NCBI GenBank assembly: GCA_028343215.1
Contig: JAOLYB010000008.1
Span: 1 to 46,273, forward strand
Length of the DNA stretch: 46,273 nucleotides
Source: Candidatus Nitrosopelagicus sp.
GTDB lineage: Archaea; Thermoproteota; Nitrososphaeria; Nitrososphaerales; Nitrosopumilaceae
Direction of reading: 5' to 3'
This document shows, in pieces, positions 1 through 8,042 of this stretch. Position 1 is the stretch's first letter, and each line of letters starts with the position of its first letter. The translations under genes and the position numbers were made by a program. The notes below the pieces were generated by a model. That model made no database searches. It was not told where the DNA came from and worked only from the letters and a program-made list of their open reading frames with translations.

Positions 1-1428
1 TGATGTTAGCATTGGAGTTAATGTAACTTTGACTGCTTCTTTGAAGACTGGGTTTTCTCTTTCATAGTCAGCAACTGCTGGTGAGAAAGAGTAGTAGAAG
101 TGGTTGAATCCTGTCATGAATGCTGTACCTGATTGTGTTGTCATTACGGTGTTATCTCTAATTTCTCTTAAGAATTGAACTTGTGGTGCCATTTCAGAAC
201 CAAATGCTGCTGTTGCAATTAGACAACCACCGCCTTCTTCATTGGATAATGTTCCTTCATACCCTTCTAGATCAGTTTCAGCACCAGTGGGAACCTTTGC
301 AAAATCAATGTTAGAAAATTCTATTGTGCTAACAATTTCATCAAAATAATTTGCTTGTCTGTCAAAACTTTCTAAATTGTTTGTATATTGTACAGTGTAA
401 AACATGTCATCTACTTTAATTAGAAAAGTCGCAAATCCAATATTCATTTCTATTCCTTCTCTATTTTCAAAATGACCAATTGCTTTTAGTAAATACGCAT
501 CATTTCCACTAATTTGTGTGCCTTCTTCACTTACAATTGTTAATGCACCTGTTTCAATCATTGGAGTAACTTGTTGTCTCAGTCCGTTTATTGCTTCTTC
601 AATTGTAATATCTTCACGAGTAATGGCAAAAGATACAGCTGGAGCTGATGTAGATGTTTTTGGTCCAACAACTACAATATCAGGACTATTACCAGATGGA
701 GGAGGTGTTTGAACTAGCCAACCTGCAGGAGAAGTGAATGATAATCCATACTCAGGAAAAGAGTTTGGTTGACTAGTGGTTGGAGCTATGAGAGCATCAC
801 CTTCGTTGGTAATTACAGGAGTTGAATATTCAGGCAAACTTGACAACTCTGAACGATCTAATACACTGACATTTTTGATAATTGCTCTCCATGCATCCAT
901 TGGTTGATCATTTGGGGCCGTATCCATTGTTGCAATTCTATCTAATGTTTCAAAACTTTCATCTGTCAAGATTCTACCAAATACAGTATACTGTCCATCT
1001 AGAAAGTTTGAGTCCTTATGAACAATAAAAAATTGAGAACCAGCACTATTAGGATCTGCAGAGCGTGCCATTGAAACTATTCCTCGTTTATGTTCAATAT
1101 TGTTAAATTCTGCATCAATGGAATAACCAGGGTCACCAGTTCCCCATTCAGACATTGAGAAATCAGGATCTGCAGATTTAGGATCACCACCTTGTATCAT
1201 AAACCCTTCAATTATACGGTGAAAAATAGTTCCAGTGTAGAATCCATCTTCAGATAATGTTACAAAATTTTCAACATGATTTGGTGCAAATTGAGGGAAA
1301 AATTCTATAATTAAGCGTCCCGAATCAGTTTCTAATACTACAATTGTATCTTCATATTCTGCAAAAGCTTGAGGCGTAATGGCAATAGTCAATAATACAA
1401 AAGGTAAGATAAAGAATCCTTTATTCAT
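1..1428 (-). CDS. Exported cyclophilin-type peptidyl-prolyl isomerase with CFI-box C-terminal region (3' end outside window)
   Basis: The reading frame is open from ATG at 1428 to the window edge (476 codons, no stop), so the gene is partial. Residues 1-23 form a signal peptide ending in an AFA-type cleavage site. Residues about 25-190 are a cyclophilin domain with the motifs FHRIIEGFMIQGGDP and GSQFFI, which hold the catalytic Arg, Phe and Gln of the family. A middle domain of about 170 residues follows, which I do not recognise. Near residues 398-410 is GGGCLIATAAFG, the CFI-box motif found near the C-terminus of some exported archaeal and bacterial proteins. The likely role is prolyl isomerisation outside the cytoplasmic membrane. 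The cyclophilin call is firm. The function of the CFI-box tail is unknown. The gene is divergent from the next one, with 75 bases between their starts. Confidence 0.9.
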   Translation of the reverse strand, partial: MNKGFFILPFVLLTIAITPQAFAEYEDTIVVLETDSGRLIIEFFPQFAPNHVENFVTLSEDGFYTGTIFHRIIEGFMIQGGDPKSADPDFSMSEWGTGDPGYSIDAEFNNIEHKRGIVSMARSADPNSAGSQFFIVHKDSNFLDGQYTVFGRILTDESFETLDRIATMDTAPNDQPMDAWRAIIKNVSVLDRSELSSLPEYSTPVITNEGDALIAPTTSQPNSFPEYGLSFTSPAGWLVQTPPPSGNSPDIVVVGPKTSTSAPAVSFAITREDITIEEAINGLRQQVTPMIETGALTIVSEEGTQISGNDAYLLKAIGHFENREGIEMNIGFATFLIKVDDMFYTVQYTNNLESFDRQANYFDEIVSTIEFSNIDFAKVPTGAETDLEGYEGTLSNEEGGGCLIATAAFGSEMAPQVQFLREIRDNTVMTTQSGTAFMTGFNHFYYSFSPAVADYERENPVFKEAVKVTLTPMLTS

Positions 1429-1503
1429 AAATTTGAAAATTATATCTGTAATAAAAATTAGATCTGCAATTGACTTTTAACGATCTATTTTTCAAGTTGT
1501 TCT

Positions 1504-2008
1504 ATGGAATTTGATGAAAAAATTCATACACATTTGATGTCTGTTTGGAGAGAATCAAAATCATTTTTTGGTGTTGGAGGAAAAGAAGGAATGTTACTAT
1601 TAACAGATAATCATTTAATATTTCTAAAAAGAACAGAACGAATGAAAAAATGGTGGGGTGCCGCAAGTAAAAGACAGATAGTTACATTATTACAAAATAA
1701 AAATACAATGACTGAGAAATTGGATGGTTATGAGGAAAAAGATTTAAAAGTTGATTTAGAAGAAGTTAAAAAAAAAATACATCAGTAAAATCACATTTGA
1801 CAATATTTTAGAAATTGGAGAAGAAGAAAAAACATGGGGTAGCGTATTATCAATTAAAGCAATTGAAGATGGAAAAGAAAAGAAATATGATTTTTCAATT
1901 GTTCAAGATTGGGTAAAATATCCAATTAAGGATCCTACAAAATATCTTAGTGTTGACTGGAAACCATGTATTGAGTTCATTAAATCAAAACAACGAGTCA
2001 CAAAATAA
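1504..2008 (+). CDS. Hypothetical protein, PH-like fold possible; interrupted by a +1 frameshift in A10
   Basis: The ATG at 1504 opens a 94-residue frame that stops at 1788. The next frame continues without stops from the same region to TAA at 2006-2008. The two join if the ten-A run at 1768-1777 is read as nine, giving a 167-residue protein. The segment GMLLLTDNHLIFLKR resembles the start of bacterial PH-like or GRAM-like domains, but this is only a resemblance by eye. The C-terminal part is rich in charged residues, with no signal peptide or membrane segment. The next gene, cbiE, starts two bases after the stop, so the two are probably cotranscribed. The function is unknown. I treat it as one gene with a sequencing-type error. 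A genuine small 94-residue protein is the alternative. Confidence 0.65.
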
Positions 2009-2009
2009 A

Positions 2010-2708
2010 ATGAACAAAGTTTTTGCCGTAGGTGTGGGTCCAGGTTCACCAAAATATGTTACAGATATAGTAAAAGAAGCAATATCACAATGTGACGTTG
2101 TGATTGGTTATGGATATACAATAAAAACAATTGAAGAATATGTCAAAGGTAAAAAAATACTTGAAGTGACAATGCAGAATCAAGAAGATGCATACCAAGA
2201 AATTGCAAAAGAAGATAATCATACAATACTAGTTCCTTTTACAGGTGATGTTAATTTTTCTGAATCTGAAGTTGTGGATAGATTAATTGAGATTTATGAC
2301 GAAGTTGAAATAATTCCTGGAATTAGCTCAACACAGGTAGCTGCATCACGTGCAAAAGTTCCAACTGATAAATCCAAAGTAATTACTATGCATATTTCAA
2401 CATCAATTGAAGAAAAAAAATTAGAATTACAAAAAGCACTCATAGATGGTCTTAGCGTTATACTTGTTCCAAGACCATGGCCAAAAGTTCCAGAAAAACA
2501 TTTTATGCAATCTGAAATTGCAAAATATTTGAAACAGAATGGTTTTGAAACATCAAAAATGAAAGTACATGTCTATGAATCAATAACTACAGAAAATGAG
2601 ACTAGTTTTGAAGGTACAGTTGAACAATTAGAAGGAAAAGAGTTCTCAGATCTCTCTGTAATGGTGTTTAATCAGGCAACACTTGAATCGTATATTAATT
2701 TTGAATAG
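2010..2708 (+). CDS. cbiE: Cobalt-precorrin-7 (C5)-methyltransferase CbiE-type
   Basis: This is a 232-residue SAM-dependent tetrapyrrole methylase. The N-terminal VGVGPGSPKYVT is the glycine-rich loop of the family, and VIGYGYT and EIIPGISSTQVAASR are the conserved blocks that position SAM and the corrin ring. Length and motifs fit CbiE, which methylates C5 of the corrin ring in anaerobic cobalamin synthesis. A frame extending to 1950 exists, but its 20 extra residues precede the GPGSP loop in an atypical way and overlap the upstream gene, so I chose ATG 2010. Thaumarchaeota are known cobalamin producers, but no other cob/cbi gene is in the window. Another methylase of the same family (for example CbiL-type) is possible but less likely. 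Confidence 0.82.
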   Translation: MNKVFAVGVGPGSPKYVTDIVKEAISQCDVVIGYGYTIKTIEEYVKGKKILEVTMQNQEDAYQEIAKEDNHTILVPFTGDVNFSESEVVDRLIEIYDEVEIIPGISSTQVAASRAKVPTDKSKVITMHISTSIEEKKLELQKALIDGLSVILVPRPWPKVPEKHFMQSEIAKYLKQNGFETSKMKVHVYESITTENETSFEGTVEQLEGKEFSDLSVMVFNQATLESYINFE

Positions 2709-2710
2709 TC

Positions 2711-3139
2711 ATGGGTAAAAAAGCACCAATGTGGGCTCCATCAAAAAAAGAATTAGAGAAAATATTAGAAGTAGATAACGTACATGAATTATTTCTAGTT
2801 GGACAAGTCTGTATCGAAAGGATGTTAGAGAAAATATTAGAAAAGAAATTCAATATTCCTTTAGAAGCATTAGATGATCCAATGATTATGTGGACACAGA
2901 AATACTTGATACTAGAAAAATCAGGTCTACTCAAGGGCAACGTAAAGAAAAATGTTCGTTTGATTAACAGTATAAGAAATAGATATGCACATAGATTGAA
3001 ACCTGATGAAAAAGCGATTGGAAACAATATCAGAGAATTAGAGTATCTTGGCATATCACATACAAATCCAACCACAAAATTTGAAAAGTATAGAGTTTGT
3101 GTTATCAGTACTTTTACAGCATTAGAGAAAATGTTGTAA
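2711..3139 (+). CDS. Small HEPN-like helical protein
   Basis: This 142-residue, mostly helical, charged protein starts two bases after cbiE ends. Residues 86-96 contain NSIRNRYAHR, in which R89 and H94 match the Rx4H motif of HEPN domains. Many HEPN proteins are RNases or partners of nucleotidyltransferases in toxin-antitoxin pairs. No nucleotidyltransferase or antitoxin-like gene lies next to it. Its neighbours are cobalamin and zinc-finger genes, so a housekeeping or RNA-related role is as likely as a toxin role. The fold assignment rests on the motif and helical character only. Confidence 0.6.
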   Translation: MGKKAPMWAPSKKELEKILEVDNVHELFLVGQVCIERMLEKILEKKFNIPLEALDDPMIMWTQKYLILEKSGLLKGNVKKNVRLINSIRNRYAHRLKPDEKAIGNNIRELEYLGISHTNPTTKFEKYRVCVISTFTALEKML

Positions 3140-3169
3140 ATTTATTAGAGAAAAAATCTATTTGATGTT

Positions 3170-3391
3170 ATGATACAGGAAAAATGTGCATATTGTGGGG
3201 ATATGGTAGATATTCCATTTGAATGCACATACTGTAAAGATCCATTTTGTGATGAACATAGACTTCCAGAAGATCATCGTTGTGTAAAATTAACAGTCAT
3301 AAGAGCAAAAAAGTTTGGAGAGAAGAAAGTAATCAGAGATGGAGGACCAGGTTCCAGTAAATTCAAAAAGTTTTTTGGGAAATTTCGTTAA
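3170..3391 (+). CDS. AN1-type zinc finger protein
   Basis: This 73-residue protein carries a complete AN1 zinc-finger pattern in its first 38 residues: C6-x2-C9, C19-x2-C22, C27-x2-H30 and H36-x-C38. That is the two-zinc arrangement of the family. The C-terminal 30 residues are strongly basic (Lys/Arg rich) and could bind nucleic acid. AN1 proteins are common as small archaeal ORFs; in eukaryotes the domain occurs in stress and ubiquitin-associated proteins. The archaeal role is not established. The stop codon lies one base from the stop of the convergent gene on the other strand. Confidence 0.88.
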   Translation: MIQEKCAYCGDMVDIPFECTYCKDPFCDEHRLPEDHRCVKLTVIRAKKFGEKKVIRDGGPGSSKFKKFFGKFR

Positions 3392-3392
3392 A

Positions 3393-3707
3393 TCAATAAT
3401 CTGCTTTAGTAGGATCAAGTTTTGAACGTCTAGCTTGGAAAAATAATGTAACAGCTAATGCAAGCATAACCAAAATTGACATCCACAATGGTTCAACATG
3501 AACATTATTTTCTTGTGTAACAATCATTGCAGGGAAAACAACATAAATCACAGATAAAATTATCATTGCAATTCCTTGTGTGGTTAATTTTTTCCATGAT
3601 GAAAGTTTGATTCCTCTACTAATTAATTCAATTACACCAAGAGCTATGAAAGGATAGATTGTAAAAGCTAAAAAATCAATTATATCAACTGAACCGGGAT
3701 GAGACAT
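3393..3707 (-). CDS. Small membrane protein of unknown function
   Basis: This 104-residue protein has three hydrophobic stretches (about residues 10-30, 43-65 and 72-92) and a charged tail ending SKLDPTKADY. The start ATG at 3707 lies two bases below the last base of the GINS gene on the same strand, so the two form an operon. I do not recognise a family. The co-occurrence with a replication factor may be incidental. Confidence 0.7.
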   Translation of the reverse strand: MSHPGSVDIIDFLAFTIYPFIALGVIELISRGIKLSSWKKLTTQGIAMIILSVIYVVFPAMIVTQENNVHVEPLWMSILVMLALAVTLFFQARRSKLDPTKADY

Positions 3708-3708
3708 G

Positions 3709-4266
3709 TTATTCTTCTATTCTAATTTTTAATGCAATTCCATTTGAAATTAAAGCTTGCGCATTTTCGTTAGGAATTGTTGCTATATCTTCAGGTTTGA
3801 ATGGGCCATATTTTTCTAAATCAACTCCAACTATTTCATCAAATTCTTTCACAAATCTTACAGTTACAGGTTTTATTTTGTGTTTTGTGGAAGTAGTTTC
3901 TAAAAATTTTGATTTTCCATTAATTATTCCAGAAATTATCATATCTTTACGATCATTCATTTCATCGTTTGAATCAATTACAAATTTTTCTTCATCGCTT
4001 AGAATACTATAAGATGTTTTTGGCGATTTTGAGATTTTATCTAGTCTTTTATTTATTAAGAGTTCAGTAAGATTTGTAGCAGTTAAAATAATCTCATTTT
4101 TTGTTTTCTTTTCAATTCCATCATATTCTTCATTTTTTAGTTTTCCAATAAGGTTTGATAAATTTCTGAAAAAATCTATGCTAAGCTCCTGTATATCATC
4201 AGTTTGATATTCTTGCATTACAATTACATGAAGATTTTTTAGATCTAGTGATTCAAGAGTTGACAT
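3709..4266 (-). CDS. GINS complex subunit (archaeal Gins15/51-like)
   Basis: This 185-residue protein has a helical N-terminal part (about residues 1-120) and a C-terminal B-domain at about residues 134-183. The B-domain carries VRFVKEFDEIVGVDL, YGPF, and a proline/asparagine segment (IPNENAQALISNG) that is characteristic of the Sld5/Psf1 branch of GINS. GINS joins MCM and Cdc45/RecJ-like proteins in the archaeal replicative helicase complex. The A-domain-first order fits Gins51. TATA-like TTTAAG lies about 20 bases above the start. It leads a two-gene operon with a small membrane protein and is divergent from glutamine synthetase. Confidence 0.8.
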   Translation of the reverse strand: MSTLESLDLKNLHVIVMQEYQTDDIQELSIDFFRNLSNLIGKLKNEEYDGIEKKTKNEIILTATNLTELLINKRLDKISKSPKTSYSILSDEEKFVIDSNDEMNDRKDMIISGIINGKSKFLETTSTKHKIKPVTVRFVKEFDEIVGVDLEKYGPFKPEDIATIPNENAQALISNGIALKIRIEE

Positions 4267-4324
4267 TTTAATACAAAGTTAATCTTAAATGGTACGTTTA
4301 ATTCTTTTAGCTTGAAGTAGAAAA

Positions 4325-5785
4325 TTGCCGTACAAAGTAATAGGTGGTAAAGCCACACAAGTAAAATATTCATCTGACGAGGTATTCTCTAGAATAAAAC
4401 ATGAGGATATCAAGTTCATAGATCTTCAATTTACCGGTTTAACAGGCAGATTTCATCATACTACGATCTCAGCAAATACATTTACTCCTGAACAAATGGA
4501 AGATGGATTACCAAAATTAGATGGTTCATCAATAGTTGGGTTTACCGACATTGCAGATTCGGATTTAATACTAAAACCAGACCCAAGTACATTTGCAATA
4601 ATTCCATGGGTAAAAGAGAAAAAAACTGCAAGATTACTATGTGATGTATACTGGGGCGGAGGGAGAGGACGTCTTGAAAGTGATCCTCGAGGAATTTGCC
4701 AAAAAGCAGAAAAATATGTTAAGACACAGGGATTTGATTTTAGCAATTGGGGACCTGAAGTAGAATTTTTTGTATTTGATAAGGTACACTGGGATGTTTT
4801 AACACCATACAAAGGTCAATCATATTCAATCGAATCATCTGAATCACCATGGAGTCAAGAAGGAACTGGATACCCTATGGGATTACAAGAAGGATATTAC
4901 CCAAGCACACCGTCAGATACTCTTGCAGAATTTAGAAATGAATGCGTAGATGTTTTGAATGATAATTTTGGTATTTTGTGTGACAATCATCATCACGAAG
5001 TAGCAACAGCAGGACAATGTGAAATTGATATAAAATATGATTTAATGACTAACTCTGCTGATGGTGCTCAATCGTACAAATATGTTGTAAGAAATGTTGC
5101 ACAACAGTTTGGCAAAGTTGCAACAATGATGCCAAAACCAATATCAATGGATGCAGGTTCTGGAATGCACACAAATGTCAGTTTATGGAAAAAAGATGAA
5201 AATACATTTTATGACAAAGATGAAGATTTAGAATTAAGTCAAACTGGACGTTATTTCTGCGGGGGAGTAATGGAACATGCAAAAGGATTAACAGCAATTA
5301 CCAATCCAACAACAAACTCATACCACAGATTAGTTCCAGGTTATGAAGCACCTGTTTACATTGCATGGAGTTCAAGTAATCGTTCTGCAACAATTAGAAT
5401 TCCTGGTCATTTTAAGGGAGAAAAATATGCATATATGAAAAGAATGGAATATCGTGTACCTGATCCAGCATCTAATCCGTATCTTGTATTTTCAGCTGTC
5501 TTAGCTGCAGGACTAGATGGAATTAAAAAGAAAACAGAACCGGGTGATCCTGTAAAAGAAGATATTTACAAAATGACAAAATCAGAAAGGAAGAAATATG
5601 GAATTGACACGTTACCTGCAAATCTTGGAAGAGCACTTGATGAATTGGAAAGTGATAGAAAATTCCTAAATCCAATTTTCTCAAATGATGTTTTAGATAA
5701 AATTATTGAATTGGAAAGAAGAGATCATAGAGAAATTGCAATTAGACCACACCCACATGAATTTTATCTTTACTTTGATGTTTAA
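4325..5785 (+). CDS. glnA: Type I glutamine synthetase
   Basis: This 486-residue enzyme condenses ammonia and glutamate to glutamine with ATP. It shows the family blocks in order: DGSSIVGF, EVEFFVFD (metal ligand region), ATAGQCEID, GSGMHTNVS, and NPTTNSYHRLVPGYEAP followed by NRSATIRIP. The start is TTG at 4325, because the first in-frame ATG would remove most of the N-terminal beta-grasp domain. The region around the usual adenylylation tyrosine of beta-type enzymes reads SERKKYGIDTLP and lacks the NLYDLPP-like motif, so adenylylation control is unlikely. In an ammonia oxidiser this is the main ammonia assimilation step. Its 3' end is one base from the convergent gene. Confidence 0.96.
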   Translation: MPYKVIGGKATQVKYSSDEVFSRIKHEDIKFIDLQFTGLTGRFHHTTISANTFTPEQMEDGLPKLDGSSIVGFTDIADSDLILKPDPSTFAIIPWVKEKKTARLLCDVYWGGGRGRLESDPRGICQKAEKYVKTQGFDFSNWGPEVEFFVFDKVHWDVLTPYKGQSYSIESSESPWSQEGTGYPMGLQEGYYPSTPSDTLAEFRNECVDVLNDNFGILCDNHHHEVATAGQCEIDIKYDLMTNSADGAQSYKYVVRNVAQQFGKVATMMPKPISMDAGSGMHTNVSLWKKDENTFYDKDEDLELSQTGRYFCGGVMEHAKGLTAITNPTTNSYHRLVPGYEAPVYIAWSSSNRSATIRIPGHFKGEKYAYMKRMEYRVPDPASNPYLVFSAVLAAGLDGIKKKTEPGDPVKEDIYKMTKSERKKYGIDTLPANLGRALDELESDRKFLNPIFSNDVLDKIIELERRDHREIAIRPHPHEFYLYFDV

Positions 5786-5786
5786 G

Positions 5787-6200
5787 TTAGTTAATTAACG
5801 GATGATTAGTCAATTCATAAATTAGAATTAATGAACCAAATATCATTCCTAATCCACCACAAACCATTATTGTTGTAAATTTTTGTGTTTTAATTCCTAG
5901 AAAAATAACTATTCCACCTGCAAGACCTAAAAAGATTGAAAGCATCCCAAATATCACATCTTCAAATTCCACGTTCAATGTTAGTGGAGTAAATATTCCA
6001 GAAAGTAATGCAACAGCTGCTATAATGTAAGCATACTTCGTTCCCGATAGAAGAATTGATTTGAAATCTTTGTTGGTTTTAGGGGACGTAGCACTGAGAT
6101 CTTGAGTTGGTTCAGTGTATAGATTTGCAGGTACATCAACAGGTGGTGGTGTACGTGGTCTGTCTTTTGGTTTATCAGAAAATCTTCTATGTTTTGCCAT
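5787..6200 (-). CDS. Small membrane protein with proline-rich N-terminus
   Basis: This 137-residue protein has a charged, proline-rich N-terminal segment (RTPPPVDVPANLY near residues 16-28). Three hydrophobic helices follow between about residue 50 and the C-terminus (YAYIIAAVALLSGI, an alanine/glycine-rich second helix, and GGLGMIFGSLILI). The arrangement suggests a cytosolic tail plus a three-helix membrane anchor. I recognise no family. The gene sits between glnA (convergent, one-base gap) and the thermosome gene on the same strand, whose stop lies 43 bases away. Confidence 0.72.
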   Translation of the reverse strand: MAKHRRFSDKPKDRPRTPPPVDVPANLYTEPTQDLSATSPKTNKDFKSILLSGTKYAYIIAAVALLSGIFTPLTLNVEFEDVIFGMLSIFLGLAGGIVIFLGIKTQKFTTIMVCGGLGMIFGSLILIYELTNHPLIN

Positions 6201-6243
6201 AATAATTTAGACTAAAATTGTGTTGATTAAAATTTTTGCTAAT

Positions 6244-7938
6244 CTACATTCCCATTCCAGGTGGCATTCCCATGCCTCCCATACCTGGCATTCCACCCAT
6301 TCCACCCATATCAGGCATTCCGCCTTCGGCTCCTGGTGGAGGTCCTGCAGATTTTGCAGTTGCTATTACATCATCAATTCTTAGAATCATACATGCAGCT
6401 TCTGTTGCAGCTGAAACAATTTGATGTTTAACTGCCAATGGTTCAATAATATCAGTTGATTTCAAATTTCCAACTTTACCTTTCATGACATCAATTCCTG
6501 TCCATTTTTCACCTTTGATTTGTTTTGCACGTAAATGAGTAAGTGTATCAATTGGATCCATACCTGCATTTTCAGATAATGCTAAAGGAATTGATTCTAA
6601 TGCTTCTGCAAATTTTTCTGCAGCTAGTTGTTCACGTCCTTGAAGTGATTTTGCCCAACTTCTAATTTTTGTTGCTGCAAATGTTTCTGGTGCACCACCA
6701 CCTGCTACTATAGATGGTAATTCCATTACATCTCTTACAACCATTAGTGAATCATGAACTGAACGTTCTACTTCATCTACAACTCTTTGTGAGCCTGCAC
6801 GAAGTAATAATGTAACAGATTTTGGATGTTTACATCCTTCAACAAAGACCCATTTGTCTTCTTCAACTTTCTTTTCTTGAATTGATGATGCAGAGCCTAA
6901 ATCTCTTTCAAATAAATCATCTAAGTTAGTTACAATTCTTGCGCCAGTTGCTTTTGCAAGTTTTGATAAATCACTTTCTTTTACACGTCTTACTGCTAAG
7001 ATGCCTGCTTTTGATAAATAATGTTGTGCCATGTCGTCAATTCCTTTTTGACACAATACTACATTTGCACCAGAACCAATAACCTTGTCAACCATTGTTT
7101 TGAGCATTTTATTTTCTTCATCTAAGAATGCTTTCATTTGTTGTGGATTTGAAATGTTAATTTTTGCATCGGTTTCAGTTTTGTTAATTTCTAATGCTGC
7201 GTTTAATAGTGCAATTTTTCCTTCTGTAATTTTCTTTGGCATTCCAGAGTGAACAATTTCTTTATCCAAAACAATTCCTTGAATAATTTTAGAGTCTTTA
7301 ATTGAACCGCCGGCTTTCTTTTCTACTTTAATATCATCAATGTCAACTGTATATTTTTCACCATTCTTTTCTGCAACTGCTTTTACTGCTTTAACAATCA
7401 TATCTCCTAATTGTTCAGAATCTTTTCTTACTAGTTTAGTTTGCATGGATGTTTTTGCAATTTTTAATAAAATTCCATTATCAGTTGGTTCAACCTTATC
7501 TGCAATTTGATCTAAGAACTCTTTTGCTTTTCTTCCTGCTTTTCTATATCCATCAACAATGATTGTTGGGTGAACGTCTTGTAAAACAAGTTCTTCAGCA
7601 TGTTCTAGTAATGCACCAGCCAATACAACTGCAGAGGTAGTTCCATCACCTACTTCATTATCAGTAGTTTTTGAAATTTCAACTAGCATTTTTGCTGCTG
7701 GATGTTGTACATCAATTTCTTTTAGAATTGTTGCACCGTCATTTGTAATTGTAACATCGCCTAAAGAATCTACAAGCATTTTGTCCATTCCTTTTGGACC
7801 TAAACTGGTATGAACAATTTCGGCTATAATTTTGGCAGCTGCAATATTGTTTTTTTGGGCTTCTCTTCCCTTTACCTGACTTGCGTCATCTTTTAGAACT
7901 ACAACCGGCATGTTGCCTTTTGGAGTTTGTGCTGCCAT
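6244..7938 (-). CDS. thsA: Thermosome subunit (group II chaperonin)
   Basis: This 564-residue subunit forms the ATP-driven double-ring chaperonin that folds cytosolic proteins. The ATP site is visible as [11 protein letters not shown] (about 45-55), ITNDGATIL (64-72) and GDGTTS (98-103), with the second conserved block VAGGGAPE near residue 410. The C-terminus is a Gly-Met-rich tail (repeats of [11 protein letters not shown]), typical of chaperonin tails that fill the ring cavity. Start ATG 7938 has TATATA at 7963-7968, about 27 bases upstream, consistent with a leaderless mRNA. The gene is divergent from glyA. The symbol is given by family; Thaumarchaeota may have more than one subunit gene. 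Confidence 0.96.
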   Translation of the reverse strand: MAAQTPKGNMPVVVLKDDASQVKGREAQKNNIAAAKIIAEIVHTSLGPKGMDKMLVDSLGDVTITNDGATILKEIDVQHPAAKMLVEISKTTDNEVGDGTTSAVVLAGALLEHAEELVLQDVHPTIIVDGYRKAGRKAKEFLDQIADKVEPTDNGILLKIAKTSMQTKLVRKDSEQLGDMIVKAVKAVAEKNGEKYTVDIDDIKVEKKAGGSIKDSKIIQGIVLDKEIVHSGMPKKITEGKIALLNAALEINKTETDAKINISNPQQMKAFLDEENKMLKTMVDKVIGSGANVVLCQKGIDDMAQHYLSKAGILAVRRVKESDLSKLAKATGARIVTNLDDLFERDLGSASSIQEKKVEEDKWVFVEGCKHPKSVTLLLRAGSQRVVDEVERSVHDSLMVVRDVMELPSIVAGGGAPETFAATKIRSWAKSLQGREQLAAEKFAEALESIPLALSENAGMDPIDTLTHLRAKQIKGEKWTGIDVMKGKVGNLKSTDIIEPLAVKHQIVSAATEAACMILRIDDVIATAKSAGPPPGAEGGMPDMGGMGGMPGMGGMGMPPGMGM

Positions 7939-7962
7939 AGATCAAAACGTCAATTTTCAAAA

Positions 7963-7968
7963 TATATA
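7963..7968 (-). promoter_or_regulatory. TATA box of the thermosome gene
   Basis: TATATA centred about 27 bases upstream of the thermosome ATG on the minus strand, the distance expected for archaeal TBP/TFB promoters with leaderless transcripts. Confidence 0.7.
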
Positions 7969-8013
7969 GCTAGCTTCTTGTTTTTCTAGAAAATTAGAAG
8001 AAAGATCGCTGTT

Positions 8014-8022
8014 CTTAAATTA
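8014..8022 (+). promoter_or_regulatory. TATA-like box of glyA
   Basis: CTTAAATTA is centred about 25 bases upstream of the glyA ATG at 8043. Together with the thermosome box it defines a 104-base divergent promoter region. Confidence 0.6.
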
Positions 8023-8042
8023 GGAAAATCAAGTTCAAAATC

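Noticed and set aside
1768-1777. Programmed ribosomal frameshifting at the homopolymer runs
   Set aside because: Four unrelated genes show the same kind of +1 excess with no evident slippery-site plus stimulator structure; a sequence error explains all four more simply.
1950-2009. Upstream extension of the cbiE frame to an ATG at 1950
   Set aside because: The 20 extra residues precede the family's N-terminal GPGSP loop atypically and overlap the upstream gene; ATG 2010 fits the family start better.
6244-6330. Repetitive DNA at the end of the thermosome gene
   Set aside because: It encodes the normal Gly-Met-rich chaperonin tail, not a tandem repeat element.
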